Assembly: GCF_025420485.1 (NCBI RefSeq)
Contig: NZ_JAOEFD010000007.1
Span: 92,260 to 156,259, forward strand
Direction: 5' to 3'
DNA length: 64,000 nt
From: Nesterenkonia marinintestina
GTDB taxonomy: Bacteria; Actinomycetota; Actinomycetes; Actinomycetales; Micrococcaceae
This document shows positions 53,582 through 62,263 of this stretch, one piece after another (the first letter of the stretch is position 1; each line of letters opens with the position of its first letter). Made by a program: the position numbers and the translations under genes. Under the pieces are notes generated by a model, which saw nothing but the letters and a program-made list of their open reading frames with translations, made no database searches and was not told the DNA's origin.

Positions 53582-54835
53582 TCAGTCCTCGTCCCGCACC
53601 TCCGCAGGGGATACGCCGAGCCTCGACAGAACTCCGGTCAGTGCTGCCGTGACCCCGGTCGAAAGCGTCGGTTCGACCACCGGTGCGAACTTCGGAGAGT
53701 GGTTGACCGGGATCTCCGCAGCACCGTCCATCGTGGCATCGTCGTGACCGCCGAACATCCAGAACACCGACGGAACACCAGCAGCCTCCCCCAGGACTCC
53801 GAAATCCTCGGACCCCATCAGGGGCGGGACCTCCACCACGTCAGTCTCACCGAGCACGGTCCTCATCGTCTCGATGAGCTCAGCGGTCTCTGCCGGCGCG
53901 TTGTAGTTCCGCGGGAAGGACGAGATCTCCTCGATGATCGGCTCTGGGGCCCCTGAGGTGACGGCCTCACCGTGGATGATCCGTTCCAAGGCTGAGAGGA
54001 CCCGCTGCCTCACGTCCGGGTTCAGCGTCCTCACGTTGAGGGTGAACTCCGCCGAGGAGGGGATGATGTTCTCCTTGAGGCCTGCCTGAAAGGTCGCCAC
54101 AGTCACGACGGCGGCCTGACGAGGATCGACTTCTCGGGAGACGATCCCCTGGATGCGGGTGATCATGTGTGCGCCCAGCAGCACAGGATCGGTGGAGTCC
54201 TGCGGCTGGGAGGCATGGGCGCCCTTGCCCCGGACAGTGACCCTCCAGGAATCGGCCATGGACATGGCGTCCCCGGTCGAATAGTGGATGGTTCCTGCCG
54301 CCTGGGGCATCACGTGCTGGCCGAAGACCACCTCAGGCACCGGTGCTCGCTCCCAGAGCCCGTCGGCGACCATCGCGCGAGCTCCGGCGGCGATCTCTTC
54401 GCCGGGCTGGAATATCGCGACGAACGTGCCTCGCCACAGGTCACGACGTTCAGTCAGCAGCTTGGTGACGGTCACCAACACCGCCATATGCGTATCGTGA
54501 CCGCAGCCGTGCATCACCGGCACTTCGGTTCCGTCCTCGAGATGTCCCATGGCGCTGCTGGCATAGTCCAGCCCTGTCTCCTCACGCAGCGGCAGTGCAT
54601 CGGTGTCGGCGCGGAAGGCCACAGTGGGGCCCTCCCCGTTCCGCAGGATCCCGACCACCCCGGTGCCTGCGCACCTGAAGGTCTCGGCACCCAGCTCGTC
54701 GAGCTCTCGTTGGAGCAGGTCGGCGGTCGCGTGCTCCTGCATCGACAGCTCTGGGTGGGCGTGAAGGTGACGGTAGAGAGCGTGCATCTGCTCCCGGAGG
54801 TCATCGGTGAGCGGAGGGACGGTCAGCGAGTTCAT
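53582..54835 (-). CDS. M20-family amidohydrolase (N-acyl amino acid/hippurate hydrolase type)
   Basis: Zinc/manganese carboxypeptidase-like hydrolase of 417 aa (M20D). Metal-site motifs: GCGHDTHM, FQPGEE, FGQHVMP, and the late His/Asp block PPLMGSEDFGVL. The lid domain has GKGAHASQPQ. Members remove amino acids from N-acyl, hippurate or indole-acetyl conjugates. I start it at ATG 54835 (MNSLTVPPL), which has AAGGA 7 nt upstream; ATG 54862 is an alternative. It is third in an operon headed by a glycine riboswitch, so a glycine-containing amide such as hippurate is a reasonable candidate substrate. Confidence 0.87.
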   Translation of the reverse strand: MNSLTVPPLTDDLREQMHALYRHLHAHPELSMQEHATADLLQRELDELGAETFRCAGTGVVGILRNGEGPTVAFRADTDALPLREETGLDYASSAMGHLEDGTEVPVMHGCGHDTHMAVLVTVTKLLTERRDLWRGTFVAIFQPGEEIAAGARAMVADGLWERAPVPEVVFGQHVMPQAAGTIHYSTGDAMSMADSWRVTVRGKGAHASQPQDSTDPVLLGAHMITRIQGIVSREVDPRQAAVVTVATFQAGLKENIIPSSAEFTLNVRTLNPDVRQRVLSALERIIHGEAVTSGAPEPIIEEISSFPRNYNAPAETAELIETMRTVLGETDVVEVPPLMGSEDFGVLGEAAGVPSVFWMFGGHDDATMDGAAEIPVNHSPKFAPVVEPTLSTGVTAALTGVLSRLGVSPAEVRDED

Positions 54836-54907
54836 GGTGTCCTTCGTGAAGTCGGCGATCATCTGGATCTCAGAGGTGAGGACCAGTGCCTCATCCCCGT
54901 GGTGGAA

Positions 54908-55636
54908 TCAGGTCACATCTTCGTGCTGAGTGTTCTCGGCGGTTCGGCTGCGGAAGAACCAGGCGGCGGCCACTGTGCCGAAGACCACGATGACCGTGGC
55001 GAAGAAGGTCAGCTGAGGCAGAGCCGGAATCAGGACGAACACCACCGCGGAGGCGATGACCAATGCGATCACCGTGGTGCGGGGCTGCTTCTGCGAGACG
55101 ATGGCCTGAACCAGGACGGCCCCCAGCACGGTGGGAAGGATGAACGTCTGCAGGACCTCGATCAGGTCTGACGGGATGATGTTGAGGAGCCAGGTGCCGA
55201 AGATTCCGACGAAGATCAGCAGGGACAGCAGGTGGACCACCACGGCTCCGCCGATCGCCATGATCGCGGCGAGCTCTCCTCGGCGGGTGCCCGGCTTCGC
55301 TCCGACCGTGGTCTGACCCATGAGCGCCGCGGGAAGCAGCTTGTTCGAGATGTTGCCGATCATGAATGCCTGGTACATGGAGGCTTGTCCCAGGATCGGG
55401 AAGTAGGTGACCGGCTCGACGAACCACAGCACCCCGAAGGTGCCTGCGACGGCGAGGAAGGCGACTGGGATGAGGGCTCTGTCCACACCGAGGCCCGAGA
55501 AGAACACGAGATAGACGGGCCCGCACAGAGAGATGATGAGCCCTGCGATCATCGTCAGACGACCCCAACGGGCTGTGGTGTCGTCGAAGGTCTGCAGGGA
55601 TGAGGCTGACGCAGTGGTCGAATCATTGATGCTCAT
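54908..55636 (-). CDS. Polytopic membrane protein, partner of DUF5058
   Basis: A 242 aa protein with about seven helices. Conserved-looking segments include VEPVTYFPILGQASMYQAFM and GNISNKLLPAALMGQ. I do not recognise a named family. It is encoded 33 bp after the DUF5058 gene and before the amidohydrolase, so the two membrane proteins may form one transporter, as paired DUF969/DUF979 proteins do beside pxp genes elsewhere (analogy only). ATG 55636. Confidence 0.7.
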   Translation of the reverse strand: MSINDSTTASASSLQTFDDTTARWGRLTMIAGLIISLCGPVYLVFFSGLGVDRALIPVAFLAVAGTFGVLWFVEPVTYFPILGQASMYQAFMIGNISNKLLPAALMGQTTVGAKPGTRRGELAAIMAIGGAVVVHLLSLLIFVGIFGTWLLNIIPSDLIEVLQTFILPTVLGAVLVQAIVSQKQPRTTVIALVIASAVVFVLIPALPQLTFFATVIVVFGTVAAAWFFRSRTAENTQHEDVT

Positions 55637-55669
55637 GAGGAGATCTTTCCGATCGTTCGAGTCGAACTG

Positions 55670-56425
55670 TCAAGCAGCGGGGAACAGGCCGGCGCTGACG
55701 CTCACGTAGGTGACGCCGATGCCGATGAGGATCGCGAATCCCAGCGACCACTCACGGATCCAGGGCATCTTCAACGCCTTGGAGAGGGCCAGGAAGATCG
55801 CTGAAGCCAGGGCCGCGCTGACGAATGCGATGACGTGGTACCCGGACTTGGGCAGCTCAGCGAATCCGAGGGCGAAGAACGCCCCGAGCAGGGCGGCCCC
55901 CGGGATCACTGTGATCACAGCGGGGTTGACGCGCTTGACCTTGGCGTCTCCGCGCTTCAGCACAGGGGTGAGGATCAGGGTGCTGAGGATCCACATCGCA
56001 CCGCCCAGGCTCATCGCCAGGAACGCCACGGCGAAGACCTCTTGGGTGTAGGTGGGTCCTCCCAGCTCAGCGTCCATGGTTCCGGCTGCAATGGCTGCCG
56101 CGCCGGTCTCGAACTGGACGGACCCGATCAGCCCGATGCGGGTCAGCGTGGCAGGTGTGCCGAAGACTGCCAACAGCGCGACGGCTACCAGCGCCACCGC
56201 CAAGGAGGGGCCGAGAGAGGCCACCGCACCGGTGCGGAATGCGGTGTTGAGCTCACCAGAGGTCATGCCGACTGTCGGGGCGACCCGTTTGGCGGCTCTG
56301 ACGTAGAGGAACGTCTGGACGATGATGACTGCGAAGACGCCGAGGGCAAGGACCCAGAGGATCGGCATGTTCGCTACGTCGAGGATATCTGTGGACGAAC
56401 TCGCCGACAGGGCAAAAGGCAACAT
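55670..56425 (-). CDS. DUF5058 family membrane protein
   Basis: A 251 aa membrane protein with about seven helices. Segments such as IVQTFLYVRAAKRVAPTVGM, SGELNTAFRTGAVASLGPSLAV and GLIGSVQFETGAAAIAAG fit DUF5058, whose function is unknown. ATG 56425 has GGGAG 7 nt upstream. It is the first gene after a tandem glycine riboswitch, giving a clue that glycine or a glycine derivative is what the module handles. Confidence 0.75.
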   Translation of the reverse strand: MLPFALSASSSTDILDVANMPILWVLALGVFAVIIVQTFLYVRAAKRVAPTVGMTSGELNTAFRTGAVASLGPSLAVALVAVALLAVFGTPATLTRIGLIGSVQFETGAAAIAAGTMDAELGGPTYTQEVFAVAFLAMSLGGAMWILSTLILTPVLKRGDAKVKRVNPAVITVIPGAALLGAFFALGFAELPKSGYHVIAFVSAALASAIFLALSKALKMPWIREWSLGFAILIGIGVTYVSVSAGLFPAA

Positions 56426-56507
56426 AGGAGGCTCCCAAACCTCGATGGGCTCACACAGGACAGGTACGGCCGACGCAAGCCACTGAGACGTGGCTACGCC
56501 TGAGCCC

Positions 56508-56690
56508 CTCTGTTGTGATACCTGAGAGATAGGCAACCATGGTGAGGTTGCTTGCCCCATCGGTGAGGCGCATCGCGCCTGCCCTCCAGAGTCCCCGATC
56601 CGTACTGTACTGCTGCCTGAGAGTTTCTGGGCCGTTTGCTCCTTCGGCGGCCAGCCATGGTGGGCCGACGCTCTCCAGCACGGATCATCG
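56508..56690 (-). ncRNA. Tandem glycine riboswitch
   Basis: Two glycine aptamers in series on the minus strand. Aptamer I (about 56680-56611): GGAGAG at 56676-56671, CCGAAGGAGCAA at 56647-56636, and CTCTCAGG at 56623-56616, closed by a TGCTG/CAGCA P1 stem. Aptamer II (to about 56508): CTGGAGGGC, CCGATGGGGCAAG at 56563-56551, and CTCTCAGG at 56528-56521, closed by CTCTG/CAGAG. These are the diagnostic glycine-riboswitch core words. The expression platform (56507-56426) has a GCCAC/GTGGC hairpin and a GGGCTC/GAGCCC pairing close to the ribosome site. Usual targets are gcvT operons or transporters; here it is DUF5058. Confidence 0.9.
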
Positions 56691-56700
56691 GGTGATCCAG

Positions 56701-56706
56701 ATCATA
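56701..56706 (-). promoter_or_regulatory. -10 box (TATGAT) of the riboswitch transcript
   Basis: TATGAT on the minus strand lies about 20 nt before aptamer I and would start the RNA near 56694. A TGACAA word 19 bp upstream is a weak -35. It shows that the riboswitch operon is transcribed separately from pxpC. Confidence 0.5.
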
Positions 56707-56754
56707 GTGACACATCCGAGGGAGATTGTCATCACATCGATCTGCCGGAGGTGA

Positions 56755-57723
56755 TCACCTCAGCGAATCGATCGCCGTTCGCAGCGCCTCGCCCCGCTTC
56801 CGACGAGCCTCCAGCGCCTCATCCATGGTCACGTCCGAGAAGTGCACGACGGTCCCCGGCGCGGCACGCCCGACGGCGTCCATGTCGGCGCTGATGACGG
56901 TGCCGACCATGGCGTATCCCCCGGCGGACACCGCATCCCGGTGCAGGATGATGGGCTGTGTGCCTCCCGGGATCTGGATGGACCCGACGGCGTAGCCGGC
57001 GTCGACGATGTTGGACGGATCCGATCCAGCACCGAAGGGCTGCTCACGTTCCTTCCACTCCACACCCGGACCCTCGAACCGCATGCCCATCCGGTCTGCC
57101 ACCGGTGTGAGGCTCCACTCCTCCTCCAGGAGGTTTCGCCGCCCCTTCTCGGTCAGGAGGTGGTCGTAGAGGCCGGTGATGATCCGCACGGTCAGGTCCT
57201 TGGGGAACGTCGGGCGCAGTTCCTCGGGGATCTCGGCTCCGACCTCACCCGCACCGGTCCCAGCGATGCTGATGCGGTCGCCGTCGTCCAACTGCCGACC
57301 CTCTACCCCGCCGAGCCGTCCGATGGGGTAGGTCGATCGGCTTCCCAGCACCTCGGGGACGTCGACTCCACCGCCGAAGGCGATGTAGAAGCGTGCCCCC
57401 TCGGAGATGATGCCGAAGGACAGCACGTCGTCCGTCTCCATCGTGAAGCTGGTCCACTGCGGGACGACGTCGTCGTTGACGCGCACTTCCACACTCGCCC
57501 CGGTCACGGCGACGAGGCAGCGCCCGTGCGCCCTGATCTCGGGGCCCATGTAGGTGCACTCCAGGGCGGCCTCGCCGTCGAGGTTCCCGACCAGCGCGTT
57601 GCCGAGCTCGTAGGAGTACTGATCGAGCGCCCCGCCCTGTGGGATGCCCAGGTGGTAGTAGCCGGTGCGTCCTCTGTCCTGGACCGTCGTCGCCAGGCCA
57701 GGCTGGATGATCTCAACGTCCAT
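56755..57723 (-). CDS. pxpC: 5-oxoprolinase/biotin-dependent carboxyltransferase subunit PxpC (KipA)
   Basis: A 322 aa carboxyltransferase-family subunit (AHS2/KipA). Motifs: QPGLATTVQDRGRTGYYHLG, GGALDQYSYELGN, and near the C-terminus PGGTQPIILHRDAVSAGGY. With PxpA and PxpB it forms ATP-dependent 5-oxoprolinase; with biotin subunits the same domains act as a carboxyltransferase. ATG 57723 overlaps pxpB by 11 bp. Confidence 0.88.
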   Translation of the reverse strand: MDVEIIQPGLATTVQDRGRTGYYHLGIPQGGALDQYSYELGNALVGNLDGEAALECTYMGPEIRAHGRCLVAVTGASVEVRVNDDVVPQWTSFTMETDDVLSFGIISEGARFYIAFGGGVDVPEVLGSRSTYPIGRLGGVEGRQLDDGDRISIAGTGAGEVGAEIPEELRPTFPKDLTVRIITGLYDHLLTEKGRRNLLEEEWSLTPVADRMGMRFEGPGVEWKEREQPFGAGSDPSNIVDAGYAVGSIQIPGGTQPIILHRDAVSAGGYAMVGTVISADMDAVGRAAPGTVVHFSDVTMDEALEARRKRGEALRTAIDSLR

Positions 57724-58621
57724 CGAGGGCCTCCATGAGTGTCCTGTTGTAGCCTTCACGGTCTTCGACGGCCTGCCCGGAGTCGAACTGCACGGGCACG
57801 GTCCGGTATTCGAAGGTGCCGTCCTCCACCTGTTGCCGCAGTCGCCTGTACTCGTCGCCGTCGATGGGTGTGAACTTCACGATGTCGCCGTGGCGGAAGA
57901 ACAGCATGGACTCCTCGAAGTGGGAGAGTCGCTGTTCGGGGTCGAAGATGGGCCCTGCGGCGATGCCGATCATCTGATAGCCGCCGGCACCCTCGACGGA
58001 GTAGATCACCCCGAACGCACCGCCGTGGCCGACGGTCAGCGCCGGGGTTCCCGCGGGTCTGGGGCTGAGGTACTTGGGCACCTCCATCTGCTTGTCGGGA
58101 TCGGCCAGTTGGAACATGAAGGGCAGGCCGGCGACGAATCCGACCATGGTGACCATCCAGGGCTGTTCGTGGTGGCGTCGGACGAACTCGTCGGCATCGC
58201 TGAGCCCATTGATCGCCGCCGCATAGTCGACGTCGGTCCCGCTGGGGTCCTGGTGGTAGCCCTCGCGGTACTTCCGCACCACGGCGTCGGTGTACTCGTC
58301 CTGGTACCAGACCGGGATCTCGATGATCCGGGTGTCGAGCGTGGTGGGGCCGCCGGCCTTGGCCTCCTCTTCGAGCTCTTGGACCAGGGAACGCAGGTCG
58401 TGCGGATGGATGACGTCGGGATCGCACCGGATCAGCAGGGAGGCGTTGGCGGGGCAGATCTCGACCACACCGTCGACGTCGCGGTCCTGCAGTGCTCGTG
58501 CGATGGCCACGGCCCGCATGTTCGCTTCCAGGCTCATCGCTTCGTCGATCTCGACCAGCAGGAACTCGTCTCCGCCGAAGGTGTAGCGGGCGTTGTCAGG
58601 AATGGTGATCTGGTTACTCAT
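57713..58621 (-). CDS. pxpB: 5-oxoprolinase/carboxyltransferase subunit PxpB (KipI)
   Basis: A 302 aa AHS1/KipI subunit. Motifs: IPVWYQDEYTDAVV, FMFQLADPD, PRPAGTPALTVGHGGAFGVIYSVEGAGGYQMIG (residues 202-234), and SHFEESMLFFRHGD. It pairs with PxpC; the genes overlap. It is slightly longer than usual KipI (about 240 aa), with about 50 extra residues at the N-terminus. Start overlaps accC by 4 nt. Confidence 0.87.
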   Translation of the reverse strand: MSNQITIPDNARYTFGGDEFLLVEIDEAMSLEANMRAVAIARALQDRDVDGVVEICPANASLLIRCDPDVIHPHDLRSLVQELEEEAKAGGPTTLDTRIIEIPVWYQDEYTDAVVRKYREGYHQDPSGTDVDYAAAINGLSDADEFVRRHHEQPWMVTMVGFVAGLPFMFQLADPDKQMEVPKYLSPRPAGTPALTVGHGGAFGVIYSVEGAGGYQMIGIAAGPIFDPEQRLSHFEESMLFFRHGDIVKFTPIDGDEYRRLRQQVEDGTFEYRTVPVQFDSGQAVEDREGYNRTLMEALDGR

Positions 58622-59979
58622 GACTGCTCCGGTTTCGGCAACACATCAGGCGTCTCCTCGATGAAGTGTGTGTGGTGCGTGACCTCGACCAGTTCCGGCC
58701 TGGCTGCGAGGCTTCTGTGCAGGTCCAGCGTGGTGGCCACCCCGTCGACGGTGGTCTCGTCCAAGGCCTGTCGAAGTTCGTCCAGGGCGTCGGCTCGGTC
58801 GCTGCCGTGGACGATCAGTTTGGCGATCATGGAGTCGTAGTAGGGCGCGACGTCGGATCCTGATTCGACGGCTGAGTCGACGCGCACCGAGGGACGGTCG
58901 GGCCAGGTGAGCCCGGTGATGCGTCCGGGGCTGGGGAAGAAGTTCTGCGTCGGGTCTTCGGCGTTGAGGCGGCACTCGAAGGCGTGTCCTCGGAACTCGA
59001 CGTCACCTTGGTCCAGCTCCAGGGCCTCGCCGTCGGCGATGCGCAGCTGTTCGGCCACCAGGTCGATGCCGGTGATGACTTCGGTGACCGGGTGTTCGAC
59101 CTGCAGGCGCGTGTTCATCTCGATGAATGCGGCTTCGCGGCGCTGCGGGTCGTAGAGGAACTCCACCGTGCCGGCACCGGTGTAGCCGCAGGATTCGGCG
59201 AGCGCGACGGAGGAGCTGCGCATCTGTTCACGGATGTCGTCGGGCAGCTTCGGTGCTGGGGCCTCTTCCAGCACTTTCTGCGAACGCCGCTGCATGCTGC
59301 AGTCACGGTCTCCCAGGTGAATCGCCGTGTTTCCGTCGCCCAGTATCTGCACTTCGACGTGGCGTGCCCGCTCGACGAACCGTTCGATGTAGAACCGGGA
59401 GTCGCCGAAGGAGGCTTGGGCTTCCGTGCGCACTTGGTCCAGGGCGCCGTCGAAGTCGGAGGCCTCTCGGACCACACGGATTCCGCGGCCTCCCCCGCCG
59501 GCGGCGGCTTTGATCATCAGGGGGAATCCGACCTGTTCCGCGACGTCGTGGGCCTGAGACTTGTCGTCGACGAGCCCGTCGCTTCCGGGCAGGATGGGGA
59601 CTCCTGCCTCCTCCGCCGCTCGCCTGGCGGCGGCCTTGTCTCCCATGAGGCGTATGGTCTCCGGCAACGGTCCCACCCAGGTGAGGCCGGCATCGATGAC
59701 GGCCTGTGCGAAGTCGGGGTTCTCGGAGAGGAACCCGTACCCGGGGTGGACCGCATCGGCCTCACTGTCTCGGGCAGATTCGAGGATGGCCTCGATGTTG
59801 AGGTAGCTCTTCTGGGCCTGGGCTGGACCGATCACGACGAAGGAGTCGGCCTCGCGAGCTGCGACGCTGTCCTCGTCGGCTTCGGAGCAGGCGAGGACGG
59901 TCTCGAGGCCACGCACCTTCGCCGAGCGCAGGATGCGTCGGGCGATCTCGCCACGGTTGGCGATCAGGAGCCGCTTCAT
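58618..59979 (-). CDS. accC: Biotin carboxylase subunit (AccC-like)
   Basis: ATP-grasp enzyme of 453 aa that carboxylates biotin on the carrier. N-terminal LLIANRGEIARRIL, the Gly-rich loop KAAAGGGGRGIRVVRE, FIERFVERARHVEVQILGD (residues 196-214), and EMNTRLQVEHPVTE with catalytic residues. It is a separate subunit rather than the fused actinobacterial AccA type, and sits between accB and pxpB, implying a carboxylase dedicated to the Pxp substrate rather than fatty acid synthesis. Confidence 0.92.
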   Translation of the reverse strand: MKRLLIANRGEIARRILRSAKVRGLETVLACSEADEDSVAAREADSFVVIGPAQAQKSYLNIEAILESARDSEADAVHPGYGFLSENPDFAQAVIDAGLTWVGPLPETIRLMGDKAAARRAAEEAGVPILPGSDGLVDDKSQAHDVAEQVGFPLMIKAAAGGGGRGIRVVREASDFDGALDQVRTEAQASFGDSRFYIERFVERARHVEVQILGDGNTAIHLGDRDCSMQRRSQKVLEEAPAPKLPDDIREQMRSSSVALAESCGYTGAGTVEFLYDPQRREAAFIEMNTRLQVEHPVTEVITGIDLVAEQLRIADGEALELDQGDVEFRGHAFECRLNAEDPTQNFFPSPGRITGLTWPDRPSVRVDSAVESGSDVAPYYDSMIAKLIVHGSDRADALDELRQALDETTVDGVATTLDLHRSLAARPELVEVTHHTHFIEETPDVLPKPEQS

Positions 59980-59986
59980 CGCACGA

Positions 59987-60226
59987 CTATTTCTCTTCGA
60001 TGACCGCGACGACGGTGCCGGGGGTGACGGCGTCCCCGTTGGCGACCTCGATGGAGCTGACGGTTCCGGCGACCTGGCTCTTGATTTCGGAGAACTGCTT
60101 CATCACTTCGACGAGCCCGATGACCTGTCCGGCTTCGACGTCGTCACCCTCGTTGACGTACGGATCTTCGTCGGGGGCCGGTGCGGCGTAGAACGTGCCG
60201 GGGAGCGGGGATATGACTTCAGCCAT
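59987..60226 (-). CDS. accB: Biotin carboxyl carrier protein
   Basis: A 79 aa biotinyl domain only: biotin is attached to Lys43 in L-V-E-V-M-K-Q-F. The typical AccB N-terminal linker is missing, so it is a minimal carrier. It lies 7 bp before accC on the same strand. The PxP-like N-terminus (ISPLPGTFYAAPAPDE) is the usual first strand. Confidence 0.92.
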   Translation of the reverse strand: MAEVISPLPGTFYAAPAPDEDPYVNEGDDVEAGQVIGLVEVMKQFSEIKSQVAGTVSSIEVANGDAVTPGTVVAVIEEK

Positions 60227-60278
60227 GATGTGGGGCCTTTCGAACGACGGGGAGGGGGGGTGGGGGCGGTTCTTCCGT

Positions 60279-61010
60279 TCATCGGTGGGCGTCCAGGACC
60301 GATCGGACTGTGGAGGCCACTTCAGGTGAGTTGGAGGCGTCTGAGTGGACGCAGATGCTCTGGAACTCGATCATGACTTCGGCTCCGTCCTCGGAGAGGA
60401 TGGGGCGTCCGGCGAGGGCGCGGGTGACTCGATCGCGGACGTTCTCGGGGTCTGCGAGCTCGGGTCTGCGGCGGATGAGGAGCTTCCCCTCCGCGGAGTA
60501 GTTGAGGTCGACGTAGAGCTCGCTGATGAACGGGACGCCCATCTCTTCGCACACGGTCTGGTGGGCTGTTCCCGCGAGGCCGAAGAACGGAACCTCGTAC
60601 TGGAAGTTCACTCGGGCCGCCTCACGCATGCGGTCCTCGTCGCCGGCCAGAAGACCGAAGAGGGCACCGTGAGGTTTGATGTGGTGCAGGTCCAGCCCCT
60701 CAACCCGGATGAAGGACTGCAGCGCCCCGACCTGATACCGGATGAGGTTCTCCACCTCACCGGGTGCCACATCTATCCGCCGACGTCCGAATCCAGGGAT
60801 GTCGGGGAATCCGGGGTGGGCACCCATGACGACACCGTGCTCACCAGCCAGGCGCACTGTCTCGGCCATCACCTCGGGATCCCCCGCATGGAACCCGCAG
60901 GCCACGTTGATCGCGTCGACGATCTCCATCAGAGTCTCGTCGTTTCCGAACCGATGCAGACCGACACCCTCACCCATGTCGGCGTTGATGAAGGGAGCAG
61001 GCAGTGTCAT
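60279..61010 (-). CDS. pxpA: 5-oxoprolinase subunit PxpA (LamB/YcsF family)
   Basis: A 243 aa TIM-barrel-like protein. Motifs: INADMGEGVGLHRFGND, ANVACGFHAGDP (here INVACGFHAGDP), GAHPGFPDIPGFGRR, and LHHIKPHGALF. With PxpB and PxpC it opens 5-oxoproline (pyroglutamate) to glutamate. It is first in the operon; a TATCAT -10 box 7 nt before ATG 61010 suggests leaderless transcription. Confidence 0.9.
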   Translation of the reverse strand: MTLPAPFINADMGEGVGLHRFGNDETLMEIVDAINVACGFHAGDPEVMAETVRLAGEHGVVMGAHPGFPDIPGFGRRRIDVAPGEVENLIRYQVGALQSFIRVEGLDLHHIKPHGALFGLLAGDEDRMREAARVNFQYEVPFFGLAGTAHQTVCEEMGVPFISELYVDLNYSAEGKLLIRRRPELADPENVRDRVTRALAGRPILSEDGAEVMIEFQSICVHSDASNSPEVASTVRSVLDAHR

Positions 61011-61017
61011 GAGTCAA

Positions 61018-61023
61018 ATGATA
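61018..61023 (-). promoter_or_regulatory. -10 box of leaderless pxpA operon
   Basis: The minus strand reads TATCAT, then 7 nt, then ATG 61010. No clear -35. It heads pxpA-accB-accC-pxpB-pxpC. Confidence 0.45.
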
Positions 61024-61780
61024 GGTCGCAAGCGTCGCCGGTGACAGTGCACGAGGTAGAACCATTGCTGATTCTGCAACTCGAGCCTGCTACATGGTTA
61101 GCTGACTAGTTCTTGTCGCGCCGCCAGTGTGCCAGTCGTGTTCGTGATGGTTCTGAATTCTGTGGGGGTGAATCGGTCTATGTGTGAGGTCCCCAGCGCC
61201 CGCGGTAGTAGGTTCGCCCGATTTGGATGACCTTGGCGATGTGCAACGGTCCGCGACTGCTCCAGAGGAGGCGGTACAGGACGTTGTTCGACAGCAGCGC
61301 TACGAAGCCTTCCGATCCGGTCTTGTCCCCGCTCAAGCCCATCCGGAGCACGGATCCGAGCACGCGATAACAAGTCAAAGCACGCATAGAATTCCGGATT
61401 CGGCACGGAAGTCTTTCAACCCAATGCACCACACGGCCAGGAAAATCGACACGCGTGGCGACCACGTTCTGAACACCTTAATGGCCACTCTGACCATTAC
61501 TCCAGTCGCTCCACTATCGACGATTCGGTGTGAGAAGCTATGGTTGACTTCGCAAAGATTGAGCCTGTCCTCAGAAGTCTCCACTTACGTGATATCAATC
61601 ACCAGGATTGCTTCGGCGACCCTGCCATGAACACGCGCCGGACCCGCCGTGCTCCTCGCCCCGATGAAAAGGTCACGGTAAACCGGCGGGCCGGGACAGC
61701 TTCGTGGCCCCGCTTGGGATTTCCGGACTACCTGTACCAACCCTTCGCCGAGCCGATCCGACCAACTGATCGGCCCAATA

Positions 61781-62005
61781 TCATCTCACTAACGTCAGGA
61801 GCTTAATGGCTTCGATACGGTATTCGCTGGACTTGATACTCTGATCAATATCGGTGCGGGACATCGGCTCATACCATGTCATGGGGTCAAGACTGAAGTC
61901 TCCAGTGATCCTTTCGACCGTAACACCGGACTCACTAAACTCCGCAACGCAAACCACCTCGTCAATGGCGTCAAACGGCAAAGTCTCGGGCCAAGTTAAA
62001 ACGCT
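61781..62005 (-). pseudogene. Coding remnant without a start
   Basis: An open frame of about 74 codons (VLTWPETLPFDAIDEVVCVAEF ... SSEYRIEAIKLLTLVR, ends at TGA 61781) has ordinary amino-acid composition and low-GC codon use. It opens after a stop with no ATG or GTG near its beginning; a TTG at 61981 is the only possible start, without a ribosome site. It looks like the C-terminus of a lost gene. Family unknown. Confidence 0.35.
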
Positions 62006-62086
62006 TCAGACTGCCCTTTTTCGCAGGCCAGCTGAAGTATTATCCAACTAGCCGGAAGGCCCTACGCATTCATGTTGAGGATCCGG

Positions 62087-62263
62087 TCATGAAACCTCAT
62101 TCATCATAGCCAGCGTGGACAGGTCCCCCAAATTGAAGACTGCCATAAGCAGCGCCAAAAGGCCGGCATACGGGAAAACTAATCCAAGACCACACAGCGC
62201 CAGCACCCCAACCGACAGGGGCTCTAGTTTATAGAGCTTGTCACATCCATTGCGTACCGCTAT
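62087..62263 (-). pseudogene. Remnant of a small membrane protein
   Basis: About 58 codons on the minus strand read KLYKLEPLSVGVLALCGLGL and FPYAGLLALLMAVFNLGDLS before a TGA at 62087. It contains one or two hydrophobic helices. A stop codon (TAA) lies just upstream and no ATG, GTG or TTG occurs before the helix, so the 5' end is missing. It may belong to the same decayed locus as the fragment at 61781-62005. Confidence 0.3.

Noticed and set aside
61184..61630. 148-codon plus-strand frame in the gene-poor region
   Set aside because: Composition is not protein-like, there is no ribosome site, and the opposite strand reads better.
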